Numbered from the stretch's first letter, positions 33,625-42,919 are shown. The stretch is 64,000 nucleotides of DNA from Marinomonas transparens (GCF_016463975.1 NZ_JAEMNX010000003.1:248001-312000), one strand, 5' to 3'. The notes: a model not told the origin generated them from the letters alone. A program made the numbers and translations.

Positions 33625-35238
33625 GTGGAATCACTTCTTTTATTTGGATTAGTACTAACTTTGCTGTTTCTCGGCTTGCCGGTTGGTATTTGTTTGGGCT
33701 TATCGTCCATCTTGTTTATTACTTTTTTCTCCCATGACTCCTTGTCATCGGTGGCAATTTCTCTGTTTGGGGCGGGGCAGCATTATACTTTGCTGGCTAT
33801 CCCGTTTTTCATTCTGGCCTCCTCTTATATGTCGACAGGTGGTGTGGCTAAGCGTCTTATTAACTTCGCTATCGCCAGTGTCGGGCATTTCCGCGGTGGC
33901 TTGGCCATGGCGTCAGTATTGGCATGTATGATGTTTGCTGCGCTATCTGGCTCTTCTCCTGCCACCGTCGTCGCCATTGGTACTATTGCCATTGCCGGTA
34001 TGCGCCAGGTGGGTTATTCGAAAGAGTTCGCGGCTGGTATTATCGCCAACGCAGGTACCTTGGGTATCTTGATTCCACCGTCCATCGTGATGGTGGTTTA
34101 TGCCGCCTCCGTTGACGTGTCTGTTGGCCGTATGTTCTTAGCTGGGGTTATCCCAGGCTTGATGGCCGGCGGTATGTTGATGCTGGCAATCTACGTGGTA
34201 GCACGTATCAAGAATCTACCTGCTGAAGAATGGAAAGGGTTTGGTCATCTTGTTCGTGGTGGTAAAGATGCCGGTTGGGGATTATTCCTTATCGTAATCA
34301 TCATGGGTGGTATTTACGGCGGTGTCTTTACGCCAACCGAAGCGGCGGTTGTTGCAGCGGTGTATTCCATTTTCATTGCCCTATTTGTTTACCGTGATAT
34401 GGGGCCGCTAAAAGGTCAAACCTGGACCAATGATGACGATGCTCCCCATGCTCGTGTGGGCTTTAATGGCACAGTTTATGGCGTGTCCTTCTTCCTCGTT
34501 TGGGAGATCATGTCCTTCTTTATCTTTGCCGATAGTGAAACCGTTACTGGCGGTGATCGTGCCCTATGGGGTGCGGTACTTTCTATCCTGCTGGCTATTT
34601 TCTACGTCTATAAACGTGGGGCAAATATTGAGGCTTCCATCCAATCTTGTCTTGCCGCTGGCTTGCCTATCTGGGGTCGTAACCTATCCATGATGGTACG
34701 CGGTTTCTTCCCTGCGCTGTTCGGTGATGAATCCCGTAAAGTCATGCTGGAAGGCACTAAAACAACCATGATGTTGATGTTCATCATCGCCAACGCCTTC
34801 TTGTTTGCGCACACTCTGTCAGCAGAACGCATACCGCAGATGATCACGGAATGGATGCTTGGGGTTGGCTTTAACTGGTTTACCTTCCTCATCGCCGTGA
34901 ACATATTGCTGTTGATTGGCGGGCAGTTTATGGAACCTTCCGGCCTACTGGTTATCGTAGCGCCTGTTGTCTTCCCCATTGCCATGGAACTGGGGGTTGA
35001 CCCAATTCACCTAGGTATCATCATGGTAGTGAACATGGAGATTGGTATGATCACGCCACCGATTGGCCTCAACCTCTTTGTTACCTCAGGTATCACAGGT
35101 ATGAGCTTGGCGAAAGTTGTGAAAGCGGCGATGCCATTTGTATTGGTACTGATGGTCTTCCTAGTACTGGTAACCTATATCCCAGCCCTATCAACGGCAC
35201 TGCCTTACAGCATCATGGGGCCAGAAATCGTTCAATAA
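33625..35238 (+). CDS. dctM: TRAP transporter large permease subunit DctM (extended form)
   Basis: Large membrane subunit of the TRAP system, 537 residues, about a hundred more than the usual 425-430. The N-terminal core has CMMFAALSGSSPATVVAIGTIAI (about 95-117) and GTLGILIPPSIVMVVYA (about 148-164); the C-terminal core has GGQFMEPSGLLVIVAPVVFPIA and MEIGMITPPIGLNLFV. The extra part (about 265-385) contains two added membrane segments and a polar loop. The start is GTG with AGGAG eight bases upstream. It ends before a clear terminator. Confidence 0.92.
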   Translation: MESLLLFGLVLTLLFLGLPVGICLGLSSILFITFFSHDSLSSVAISLFGAGQHYTLLAIPFFILASSYMSTGGVAKRLINFAIASVGHFRGGLAMASVLACMMFAALSGSSPATVVAIGTIAIAGMRQVGYSKEFAAGIIANAGTLGILIPPSIVMVVYAASVDVSVGRMFLAGVIPGLMAGGMLMLAIYVVARIKNLPAEEWKGFGHLVRGGKDAGWGLFLIVIIMGGIYGGVFTPTEAAVVAAVYSIFIALFVYRDMGPLKGQTWTNDDDAPHARVGFNGTVYGVSFFLVWEIMSFFIFADSETVTGGDRALWGAVLSILLAIFYVYKRGANIEASIQSCLAAGLPIWGRNLSMMVRGFFPALFGDESRKVMLEGTKTTMMLMFIIANAFLFAHTLSAERIPQMITEWMLGVGFNWFTFLIAVNILLLIGGQFMEPSGLLVIVAPVVFPIAMELGVDPIHLGIIMVVNMEIGMITPPIGLNLFVTSGITGMSLAKVVKAAMPFVLVLMVFLVLVTYIPALSTALPYSIMGPEIVQ

Positions 35239-35277
35239 CGGCTCCAACCTTAGCAAGTCAATTCAAAACATTAAGTT

Positions 35278-35303
35278 TTAGCGCCCTTCGGGGCGTTTTT
35301 TTG
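35278..35303 (+). terminator. Rho-independent terminator after dctM
   Basis: GC-rich stem GCGCCC / GGGCGT around TTCG, followed by seven T residues. Confidence 0.88.
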
Positions 35304-35379
35304 GGCTAAGCATTCGCTATCCTGCCACTGGAAACAGTGGACTGATGGTAATTTTAAATAGAGGCAAAAAGACAGAACA

Positions 35380-35409
35380 AAAAAAGAGCCTGCAAAGAGG
35401 CTCTTTTCT
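35380..35409 (-). terminator. Rho-independent terminator after kdgR
   Basis: Arms AAAAGAGCC / GGCTCTTTT with an eight-base loop; on the minus strand it ends in TTTTTTTGTTC. It lies about 40 bases after the regulator's stop. Confidence 0.8.
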
Positions 35410-35447
35410 AATTAACTATTTTCAAGCACTTTCTAAAAAGTAATCAA

Positions 35448-36236
35448 CTAACTTGAAGGGTTATGACCTAGCTTGTGGGAAATCTCTTGGCAGGCTTCTT
35501 TGAGCATCTTGATATATTCCTCTTTCTTACCCTCGTCATGACGCAAAGTAGGATAAGAAATACTCATACCGGCAATAACATTACCAAAGCGATCATAAAT
35601 TGGAGCACCAATACAGCGTAAACCTTCTTCCTGCTCTTCATTATCTTCACCAAAGCCCTGTTCTTTAACCAGCTTGAGTTCTTCCAAAAGAGAGTCAATA
35701 TTTTTATGGGTTTTCGATGTAGACGCTTTAAATACAGTATCAGCTAAAATCTCACGTACTGCTTCGACGCTTTTTTCCGCCAATAACACTTTACCAATTG
35801 CAGTCGAGTACAAAGGGTTACGACCACCAATACGAGACTGCATACGAAGGTTATATTGAGCATCAACCTTATACACATAGACAATGCTGTCAGCATCGCG
35901 CACGCATAAATGCAATGCCTCTTTGGTCACTTCTCCAATACGGTTGATACAGGGTTCTGCAATAGAAACCAGATCAACATGCTCAAGTGATTTAGCACTG
36001 ACTTCAAATAGTTTAAGTGTTAGAGAGTAGCGGTCGTTATCGCCTTCTTGGCTAACATAGCCAAGCATTTTCATCGTCTGTAGGAATCGATAAACCGTGC
36101 TTTTAGACGTCATCACGATTTGAGAAAGTTCAGTCACGCCGATGGACTTATGCTCAGAAAGAGCACTTAGGATTGCAAATACCTTCATTACTGAAGATAC
36201 AGGTTCTAATTGTTGAGTGTTGTCTTCATTCGCCAT
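35448..36236 (-). CDS. kdgR: IclR-family regulator KdgR (pectin/KDG-responsive repressor)
   Basis: A 262-residue IclR-type regulator very similar in reading to enterobacterial KdgR. The HTH part is GVTELSQIVMTSKSTVYRFLQTMKMLGYVSQEG (about 38-70). The effector domain has YNLRMQSRIGGRNPLYSTAIGKVLLA (about 127-152) and the run GFGEDNEEQEEGLRCIGAPIYDRFG, as in KdgR, which is released from DNA by 2-keto-3-deoxygluconate. It lies next to kdgK, kduD and the tog genes, its classical targets. Candidate boxes lie upstream of togM/ogl and of kduD. Confidence 0.93.
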   Translation of the reverse strand: MANEDNTQQLEPVSSVMKVFAILSALSEHKSIGVTELSQIVMTSKSTVYRFLQTMKMLGYVSQEGDNDRYSLTLKLFEVSAKSLEHVDLVSIAEPCINRIGEVTKEALHLCVRDADSIVYVYKVDAQYNLRMQSRIGGRNPLYSTAIGKVLLAEKSVEAVREILADTVFKASTSKTHKNIDSLLEELKLVKEQGFGEDNEEQEEGLRCIGAPIYDRFGNVIAGMSISYPTLRHDEGKKEEYIKMLKEACQEISHKLGHNPSS

Positions 36237-36354
36237 AGAAATTTCATTATTTTAAAAAAGATGTTTCACTATTATAGAAAAAAATTTAACGAATATACAG
36301 AAATAGTCTTCAGCCGAGCTTTAGTTATGCAAATAAAACAAAAAAACACTAAAT

Positions 36355-37287
36355 TTAGCTAAGATTCGGCATATGAACTTCATCAATAATGGCACCAGAA
36401 TGTTGAATCACACGCCCTGCCAACTCATGACCATAGCCCGCAGAGGTAGCTGGATCCATCGACATTAAACGACCAAAAAGATAACCCGCACCGAAAGAGT
36501 CTCCTGCTGCCGTGGTATCTACTACATTTTTCACTGGTTCCGTTGGCACCCGAGAATAACTATTTTCAACACACAACAAGCAATCTTCAGAACCACGCTT
36601 AATCACCACTTCAGGACAATCATAATCTGCGAAAATAGCCTCAGACGAACCTCTCCCCCACAGTAACTCATCATCATCTTCGGTAATAAGGGCAATATGA
36701 CTAATAGCAAGAATGCGTCGATAGGCTGCCTGACACGTTTCTTTATTCGGCCAAAGTGCAGGGCGATAATTGTTATCAAACACCACTTTGCCATTCCCTT
36801 CAGCATAAATATCTAATGCATCAAGTAAAGTGGCACGACCTTTTTCAGTCAAAATCGCCAAACTAATACCAGACAAATACACCATACCAAAAGCGCCTAG
36901 CTCATCGGCTAATGCCTCAGCAGTCATTTGATCAAAAACGTATTTTGCAGCGGCATCATTACGCCAATAATGAAATGAACGTTCCCCAGAAGAGTCCGTA
37001 GTAATTTGATACAGTCCCGGACGTTTATCTTCTATGATACGTATCGAATCTAGTTTTAATCCCTGTGACTGCCATGCTTTCTGCAAAGCATGACTAAGGG
37101 CATCGTCACCTAATCCAGTGATGTAATGTACTTCAAATTGCTCAGGTAATAAGCGCCTTAAATACACCGCTGTATTATAGGTATCGCCCCCCCAACTCTG
37201 GGTCAGGATACCAAACAAGGAACCTTGCAGTTGAATCATACACTCGCCTATTAATGCGATCTTGGTAGGCATAGCTAATTGACTCAT
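36355..37287 (-). CDS. kdgK: 2-dehydro-3-deoxygluconokinase (KDG kinase)
   Basis: Phosphorylates 2-keto-3-deoxygluconate to KDPG, which enters the Entner-Doudoroff route. This is a 310-residue PfkB-family sugar kinase: the N-terminal signature GGDTYNTAVYLRRLL lies at about 34-48, and the C-terminal ATP/catalytic motif VVDTTAAGDSFGAGYLFG at about 250-267, whose D in AAGDSF is the catalytic base. Start at MSQLAMPTK; a second Met five residues in is possible. It is co-directional with kduD, 62 bases away. Confidence 0.92.
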   Translation of the reverse strand: MSQLAMPTKIALIGECMIQLQGSLFGILTQSWGGDTYNTAVYLRRLLPEQFEVHYITGLGDDALSHALQKAWQSQGLKLDSIRIIEDKRPGLYQITTDSSGERSFHYWRNDAAAKYVFDQMTAEALADELGAFGMVYLSGISLAILTEKGRATLLDALDIYAEGNGKVVFDNNYRPALWPNKETCQAAYRRILAISHIALITEDDDELLWGRGSSEAIFADYDCPEVVIKRGSEDCLLCVENSYSRVPTEPVKNVVDTTAAGDSFGAGYLFGRLMSMDPATSAGYGHELAGRVIQHSGAIIDEVHMPNLS

Positions 37288-37349
37288 AATGCAATATTCC
37301 TGAACATGAAAAGTAAAATGACAAATGAAAAATAGGTGAAGCCGTTACC

Positions 37350-38108
37350 TTAACGAGCCAGCCAACCGCCATCAACCGCAACAGTATAACCATTAACATA
37401 ACGAGAAGCATCCGATGCAAGAAAGACAATTGGCCCAGCCATATCTCCAGGGGTTCCCCAGCGACCAGCAGGAATACGACCCAATATTTCACTAGAGCGA
37501 TCTTCATCTGCGCGCAAAGCAGATGTATTGTCTGTCGCCATATAGCCTGGCGCAATCGCATTAACGTTAATACCATGCTGAGCCCATTCATTCGCCAGTA
37601 AACGAGTTACTCCCATCACACCACTTTTTGATGCTGTATAAGAAGGTACACGAATGCCCCCTTGAAAAGACAACATGGAAGCGATATTAATAATATTGCC
37701 TGGCGTGCCCTGAGTAATAACTTGCTTAGCAAAAGCCTGAGCCATAAAAAATACTGCCTTAACATTGAGATCCATCACGTCATCCCAATCTTTTTCAGTA
37801 AAATCTATAGAATCATTACGACGAATAATACCGGCATTATTCACCAAAATATCTACTTTACCGAATGCAGCTACGGCTTCTTTAACAACAAGATCAACAC
37901 TTTCAAGTTTGCTCATATCGGCAATAACACTGTGGAATTTTTGACCTGTTTTAGCCATCAGCTCAATTGTATCCTCTGGGACATCTCTGTTCACACCAAC
38001 GATATCCGCACCAGCATTGGCAAGTGCTAAAGCCATACCTTGACCCAAACCTGTATTACAACCAGTAACGACAGCTACTTTTCCACTTAAATCAAACATA
38101 TTTTTCAT
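37350..38108 (-). CDS. kduD: 2-dehydro-3-deoxy-D-gluconate 5-dehydrogenase
   Basis: Reduces 2,5-diketo-3-deoxygluconate (made from DKI by KduI) to 2-keto-3-deoxygluconate in pectin breakdown. A 252-residue SDR: cofactor motif TGCNTGLGQGMA (about 15-26), NNAG at about 90, the catalytic serine region NIASMLSF and Y-x-x-x-K as YTASK (about 157-161). The start FDLSGKVAVVTGCNTGLGQG is nearly that of KduD. AAGGTG lies six bases before the ATG. KduI, its usual partner, is not in the window. Confidence 0.92.
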   Translation of the reverse strand: MKNMFDLSGKVAVVTGCNTGLGQGMALALANAGADIVGVNRDVPEDTIELMAKTGQKFHSVIADMSKLESVDLVVKEAVAAFGKVDILVNNAGIIRRNDSIDFTEKDWDDVMDLNVKAVFFMAQAFAKQVITQGTPGNIINIASMLSFQGGIRVPSYTASKSGVMGVTRLLANEWAQHGINVNAIAPGYMATDNTSALRADEDRSSEILGRIPAGRWGTPGDMAGPIVFLASDASRYVNGYTVAVDGGWLAR

Positions 38109-38228
38109 TGCATCACCTTATTAAATTTAATAGCTTTACTTCTTTCGTTATCCGTAAATGTGTTACTCACAGGCATTACAAAGCATATCCACATATTCAA
38201 AACGATAAGAAAACGTGGTCTAAGTTTT

Positions 38229-38243
38229 TGAAATACAATTTAA
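38229..38243 (-). promoter_or_regulatory. KdgR-box-like site upstream of kduD
   Basis: TGAAATACAATTTAA matches 13 of 15 positions of the perfect palindrome upstream of togM (in its TGAAATACTATTTCA orientation). It lies about 120 bases before the kduD start. Confidence 0.4.
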
Positions 38244-38377
38244 AATTTACGGCATCACCAATATGATTTTTTTAGAAATAAGAATTTAAAATCATGTCGC
38301 TCATGTTGTTTTATTGAATAACCCAGTTCTCAGAAAGCCCATTTAAAAAACAAAAAACTCTGTCGCAATAAGAAAAA

Positions 38378-38413
38378 TTAAAACGCTAAGCCTAAAAGGG
38401 CTTAGCGTTTTGC
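38378..38413 (-). terminator. Terminator of the togMNAB operon
   Basis: Perfect 12-base arms AAACGCTAAGCC / GGCTTAGCGTTT with a short loop, flanked by T-rich DNA on the minus-strand side (TTTTAATTTTTC). Confidence 0.85.
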
Positions 38414-38418
38414 ATTTA

Positions 38419-39705
38419 TTACTTAATAGCTTTTCGTAAGATACGATTAGCTTGTTTTTTGTAATCTTTAGCGACTTCTTCAACGGTCATCTGACCTTGG
38501 TCCATTTTTTCAATTAGACCTTTGAAAAGACTCACCAACTTAGGGTTTTCAAAATAAGGAGATACCTTTATATTTTTAGGTAAATCATTAATTTGAGCTA
38601 AACCAGCAACAGATAAGTCTGTATCACTAATGGTTCCGTCTAAAGCAAGCGCTCTGCGAGCAGCCAAACTTAAAGGAACACCTCGTGCAAGCCCCATCGC
38701 TTTGTAACCAGCAGGCTCATTAAGAATGAAATTAATCAACATAGCGGCCTCACGTGGTTTGTCACTGTTTTTACCGATAGAGAACATTTGAGCAGGTTTA
38801 TAAAATAAACCCGCATCTGTTGCTCCTGGTAATTGAGGATAAAAGCCAAGCCCTAGAGACATAGGCGGCTTAAGGTTGTTATTGTATTTATTGACAGCAG
38901 AGTTCCACATGTAGATACCACCCCACTCCCCATCTATCCAAGGTTTGTGTTCGTACATGTTGGCTGCCCCAAAGCTCGCAATGTATTTGGTGCTTGGAAT
39001 AACATGGTTATCAACCATATTGGTATAGAGTTTGAAAAACTCTAAAATCTGCGCATCAGAGTAAGCAAGTTTTTCCCCTGCTTCATCAATCATTCCAATG
39101 CCGTATTTTTGAACCATATAAGAACGGGCCATACCAAGCAGGTCATTCGTTTCCAAAATCAGTGGAAAATAATTATCGCCCAACTTTTCTTTAAATATTG
39201 GCCCAGCGGCCATGATTTCATCCCAATTAGTCGGGAATCGTAGGCCGACTTTTGCCCAAGTATCTTTATTAAAATAGAAGACACGAGCCGCCATAGAAAT
39301 TGGAATAGCATTCAACTTACCATTGTTCGTACCAGCCGCTAATGCTGACTCATCAAACTGAGTCAGATCCAAAACATCAGCATATTCTCTAAGGTCTTTA
39401 AAACCATTACCTTTTGCTGAGAAAATAGGCATCCAATTCCAATTTGTTTGCATCACATCAGGCTCTGTATTACCTGCAATCTGAGTTGTCAAACGTTGTA
39501 AATGACCACCCCAGCCCGTATATTCCGTTTTCACTTCAATACTTGGGTTCGCTTTTTCAAATTCATCAACTGCCGCATTAGTCGCTTTATGACGAGAATT
39601 ACCGCCCCACCATGACATACGCAATTCGTCAGCACTTGCATTCACACTGATCATTGAACCTATGGAAGCCATTCCGACCAATAGAGCTATTGTTTTTATT
39701 TTCAT
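38419..39705 (-). CDS. togB: Oligogalacturonide ABC transporter substrate-binding protein (TogB-like)
   Basis: Periplasmic binding protein of 428 residues in solute-binding family 1, with a signal peptide (cleavage near NASA-DELR). The mature start ELRMSWWGGNSRHKATNAAVDEFEKANPSIEVKTEYTGWGGHLQRLTTQIAGNTEPDVMQTNW is typical of this sugar-oligomer group. It is last of four genes in the TogMNAB order (permease, permease, ATPase, binding protein) beside kdgR, kduD and ogl. This context assigns oligogalacturonides as the ligand. The symbol rests on gene order plus family. Confidence 0.85.
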   Translation of the reverse strand: MKIKTIALLVGMASIGSMISVNASADELRMSWWGGNSRHKATNAAVDEFEKANPSIEVKTEYTGWGGHLQRLTTQIAGNTEPDVMQTNWNWMPIFSAKGNGFKDLREYADVLDLTQFDESALAAGTNNGKLNAIPISMAARVFYFNKDTWAKVGLRFPTNWDEIMAAGPIFKEKLGDNYFPLILETNDLLGMARSYMVQKYGIGMIDEAGEKLAYSDAQILEFFKLYTNMVDNHVIPSTKYIASFGAANMYEHKPWIDGEWGGIYMWNSAVNKYNNNLKPPMSLGLGFYPQLPGATDAGLFYKPAQMFSIGKNSDKPREAAMLINFILNEPAGYKAMGLARGVPLSLAARRALALDGTISDTDLSVAGLAQINDLPKNIKVSPYFENPKLVSLFKGLIEKMDQGQMTVEEVAKDYKKQANRILRKAIK

Positions 39706-39741
39706 GCTTTATTTCCTCGTTAGTGAGTTACTTAGTTGATT

Positions 39742-40875
39742 TTATAGAGAAATATTCTTCTCAGTTTGCTTGTCAAAAATATGACCGTTTTGCATTTCAA
39801 AATGGAAAAGTTGCTCTTTTCCTACTGAATCCAACAACTTTTCTTCTACTATATGCGCAGGGATTCGCGTACACATTTCTCTATCTTCCACGGTAAAGTG
39901 GATATAGAATTCCGCTCCCATATTTTCCATGCGACCGATTGTTCCTTTTATCACCTCATCTTTTGGTGAATTCTCGTCGGCGAGTTTGATAAACTCGGGA
40001 CGAATACCAAACACAACATCTTCGGTGTAATTGGCTAATACTTTTTGCAATTTCGCATCAGGCAAGCCCAAAATTTGTCCTGACATTGCCAAGTGACATT
40101 TACCTTCCCCCGTGCGATCTAATCGAGTCTCGACCATGTTCATTTCTGGCGCGCCAATAAAACCAGCTACAAACAAGTTATTTGGGTATTTATAAAGATT
40201 CGCTGGCGTATCCACCTGCATGATATGACCGTCTTTCATCACGCAAATACGATCCCCCATGGTCATGGCTTCCGTCTGATCATGGGTAACATAAACACTG
40301 GTAGCCGAACGATTGGTCTTTTTAAGCGTTTTATGCAGATCAGAAATACGCACACGCATTGATGCACGTAGCTTGGCATCTAGGTTAGATAGAGGTTCAT
40401 CAAACAAGAAAACTTGTGGACGTTTTACAATGGCACGACCAACTGCAACACGCTGAGCTTGACCACCGGATAATTGGCGAGGCAAACGATCCAGCAAAGG
40501 CGTTAACTCAAGCAGCTCTGCCGCTTCATTTACTTGCTTCTCGATGTCGGCTTTACTCACTTTTGCTAGCTTCAAGCCAAAACCTAAGTTTTCACGAACA
40601 CTCATATGCGGATAAAGCGCATAGTTTTGGAATACCATCGCAATACCGCGATCTTTGGGTGGCAAACTGTTCACGACCATATTTCCAATCGTAATAGACC
40701 CACCAGAAATAGATTCTAAACCCGCCAACATTCTAAGCGTTGTAGATTTAGCGCAGCCTGACGGCCCGATAATGACAAGGAATTCACCATCTTCAATCTC
40801 TAGGTTAATACCGTGAACAGCTTCAAAACCGTTCGAATAAATTTTTGTTAGATTTTCAAGTACAACTTTAGACAT
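39742..40875 (-). CDS. togA: Oligogalacturonide ABC transporter ATP-binding protein (TogA-like)
   Basis: MsmK/UgpC-type ATPase of 377 residues. The ABC signature LSGGQAQR (about 135-142) and Walker B VFLFDEP are intact, and the C-terminal TOBE domain is present. Walker A reads GPSGCAKS (37-44), with alanine where glycine is standard; this is read clearly from the DNA. Such variants occur in some sugar ATPases, so it need not be inactive. It lies 11 bases from the second permease and 36 bases before togB. Confidence 0.88.
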   Translation of the reverse strand: MSKVVLENLTKIYSNGFEAVHGINLEIEDGEFLVIIGPSGCAKSTTLRMLAGLESISGGSITIGNMVVNSLPPKDRGIAMVFQNYALYPHMSVRENLGFGLKLAKVSKADIEKQVNEAAELLELTPLLDRLPRQLSGGQAQRVAVGRAIVKRPQVFLFDEPLSNLDAKLRASMRVRISDLHKTLKKTNRSATSVYVTHDQTEAMTMGDRICVMKDGHIMQVDTPANLYKYPNNLFVAGFIGAPEMNMVETRLDRTGEGKCHLAMSGQILGLPDAKLQKVLANYTEDVVFGIRPEFIKLADENSPKDEVIKGTIGRMENMGAEFYIHFTVEDREMCTRIPAHIVEEKLLDSVGKEQLFHFEMQNGHIFDKQTEKNISL

Positions 40876-40886
40876 AATTTTTTACC

Positions 40887-41786
40887 TTACCCTTTAACAC
40901 CACCGGACGTAATTCCCTCAACAAAATAGTTTTGTGCAATAAGGAAGACGACAATTGACGGAACGATGGCAATGGATGCCATTGCAAGAATTTCATTCCA
41001 CTGGGTACCTTCGGTAACATCAATGGATAGTTTTAGAGCCAATGCGATTGGGTATTTTTCAACACTCGATATATAAATAAGTGGGCCCAAGAAATCATTC
41101 ACTGACCACATGAATTGGAATAATGCGACAGAAATAATGGCGGGTTTCAGCATTGGCACTACGATGTACCAAAGTAATTGATAAGAATTACAACCATCAA
41201 TCTGAGCGGCTTCTTCCATATCCGTTGGTAAGCCACGTAAGAACTGAATCAACATAAAAACGAAGAAGCCTTGAGTCGCAAACGCCATAGGAAGATACAA
41301 AGGCATATAGCTATCTAGCATCCCCATTTCACGGAACATCAAATACTGAGGGATAAGCAAAACGGATGTTGGCAGCAAAATAGTGGCGACTAAGGTAACA
41401 AACCAAAATTTCTTAAAAGGAATATCAAAGCGAGCAAAGCCATAAGCGACGATCACCGAAGAGATAACCGTTAAAATGACTTTAGGCAGTACGTACCAAA
41501 GCGTATTCAGGAAAAAACGTCCAAAGGTATATTCCGTCCCGGTATTCCAACCATTGATAAAGCCATCTAAAGAAAACTCACTAGGCCAAAGGCTTAACGA
41601 ACTAAAGATCTCATGGTTAGGCTTAAAGGCGGCAGAAAACATCCAAAACAGTGGGTAAAGCATCACTAAACCACACAGCAATAAAATAAAGTAACGAACT
41701 GCCGCACCGATTTTTTCTTTACGTAACTCGGCTTTCACATAGGAATTACTTTCAGCAACGGATCGATTTACAAATGTTTTATTCAT
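40887..41786 (-). CDS. togN: Oligogalacturonide ABC transporter permease (TogN-like)
   Basis: MalG-type permease of 299 residues with about six membrane segments, beginning near residue 30 (AAVRYFILLLCGLVMLYPLFWMFSAAF). The EAA loop is MEEAAQIDGCNSYQLLWYIVVPMLKPAII near 190-218. It lies two bases downstream of togM and is followed closely by togA. With TogM it forms the inner-membrane channel for unsaturated oligogalacturonides. Confidence 0.87.
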   Translation of the reverse strand: MNKTFVNRSVAESNSYVKAELRKEKIGAAVRYFILLLCGLVMLYPLFWMFSAAFKPNHEIFSSLSLWPSEFSLDGFINGWNTGTEYTFGRFFLNTLWYVLPKVILTVISSVIVAYGFARFDIPFKKFWFVTLVATILLPTSVLLIPQYLMFREMGMLDSYMPLYLPMAFATQGFFVFMLIQFLRGLPTDMEEAAQIDGCNSYQLLWYIVVPMLKPAIISVALFQFMWSVNDFLGPLIYISSVEKYPIALALKLSIDVTEGTQWNEILAMASIAIVPSIVVFLIAQNYFVEGITSGGVKG

Positions 41787-41788
41787 GA

Positions 41789-42670
41789 TTATTTACCGCC
41801 CTTATCACCTGAGTAGAACACCCAGTACTTAGATGATTTGAATGAAATTGCGGTAAACACTGCAACCGCAAGGAACAATACCCAAGCAAGTGCACTACCG
41901 TACCCAAGATCGAAATACTTAAACGCTGTATCGTAGATATAAAGAGAGAACAAATAGGTAGATTCTGCTGGACCGCCACCTGTGATAACGAAAGGAGCAG
42001 TAAACTCCTGAAACGCTTGAGTGGTTTGCATAATAAAATTAAAGAAAATCACTGGCGTAATTAAAGGCACAGTAATCTTAGTGAACATTTGCCATTTTGA
42101 AGCCCCGTCAATCATGGCGGCTTCGTATTGGGATTGAGGAACGCTCTGCAATGCCGCCAAAAAGATAACCATGGCCGAACCAAACTGCCAAACACGCAAC
42201 AGAGTAACTGAGAACATAGCAAATACGGGTTCGCCTAACCAAGAGATGGCTTCTACACCAAAGACCCCCAAAAAGTTATTAAGCAGCCCATCCAATGAAA
42301 AGATTGCCCGCCAAAGTACCGCAATAGCAACACTACTGCCTAATATAGAAGGGATGTAATAAGCCGTACGAAAGAACTTAATGCCGCGAAGCTTAAAATT
42401 CAAAACAAAAGCAATAAAAAGAGCGAACGCCAGTTTAAGAGGGATAGTGAGGAAAACATATGCGAAGGTAACACTCATCGACTTATAAAATGTGTCATCA
42501 CTGATCATATTTCGGTAGTTATCCAAACCGATATATTCAGGAGCATTGATTAGGTCGTAGTCCGTGAAGCTTATGACTAATGACGCCAAAAAAGGAAACG
42601 CTGTAAAAACCAGCAATCCAATAATATACGGACTTATATAGGCTAGGCCTAAACGTCTATTTTCATACAT
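41789..42670 (-). CDS. togM: Oligogalacturonide ABC transporter permease (TogM-like)
   Basis: MalF-type permease of 293 residues with about six membrane segments. The start RRLGLAYISPYIIGLLVFTAFPFLASLVISFTDYDLI and EAA loop YEAAMIDGASKWQMFTKITVPLITPVIF (about 182-209) are typical. It is first gene of the tog operon and divergent from ogl; the two share a promoter region with a perfect KdgR-type palindrome. Confidence 0.87.
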   Translation of the reverse strand: MYENRRLGLAYISPYIIGLLVFTAFPFLASLVISFTDYDLINAPEYIGLDNYRNMISDDTFYKSMSVTFAYVFLTIPLKLAFALFIAFVLNFKLRGIKFFRTAYYIPSILGSSVAIAVLWRAIFSLDGLLNNFLGVFGVEAISWLGEPVFAMFSVTLLRVWQFGSAMVIFLAALQSVPQSQYEAAMIDGASKWQMFTKITVPLITPVIFFNFIMQTTQAFQEFTAPFVITGGGPAESTYLFSLYIYDTAFKYFDLGYGSALAWVLFLAVAVFTAISFKSSKYWVFYSGDKGGK

Positions 42671-42762
42671 ACTTTATCAACTCTACAATTGTTTTTATTT
42701 AGTGTTGTGGCTCGATACTAGATGAGCAATTTTATTTTTTCAATAACTAACTTCATTTTTTT

Positions 42763-42777
42763 TGAAATAGTATTTCA
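42763..42777. promoter_or_regulatory. KdgR box between togM and ogl
   Basis: TGAAATAGTATTTCA is a perfect 15-base palindrome in an A/T-rich setting (followed by TTTTTAT) and fits the enterobacterial KdgR consensus built on TGAAAY...RTTTCA. It sits in the divergent promoter region, so one dimer could control both pectin units. Confidence 0.7.
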
Positions 42778-42919
42778 TTTTTATTTGTGCGAAGGTATTC
42801 TTATAGCATTCGGTGAGACACCTAACACCAACCAAAACAAAAGATGACGAGCTATAAACAAAGTGATGGCCCAACTCACTTTATAGCGCGTCAGACGATA
42901 AAAATAAGAGAGGAAGAGC

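Larger units (their letters stand above)
38109..38418. other. Gap between togB and kduD
   Basis: It holds the kduD leader with a KdgR-box-like site, an AT-rich stretch without coding signs, and the terminator that ends the tog operon. No small gene is seen. Confidence 0.6.

Noticed and set aside
36248..36275. Possible KdgR box upstream of kdgR itself
   Set aside because: Only about 11 of 15 positions match the palindrome and only one half is convincing.
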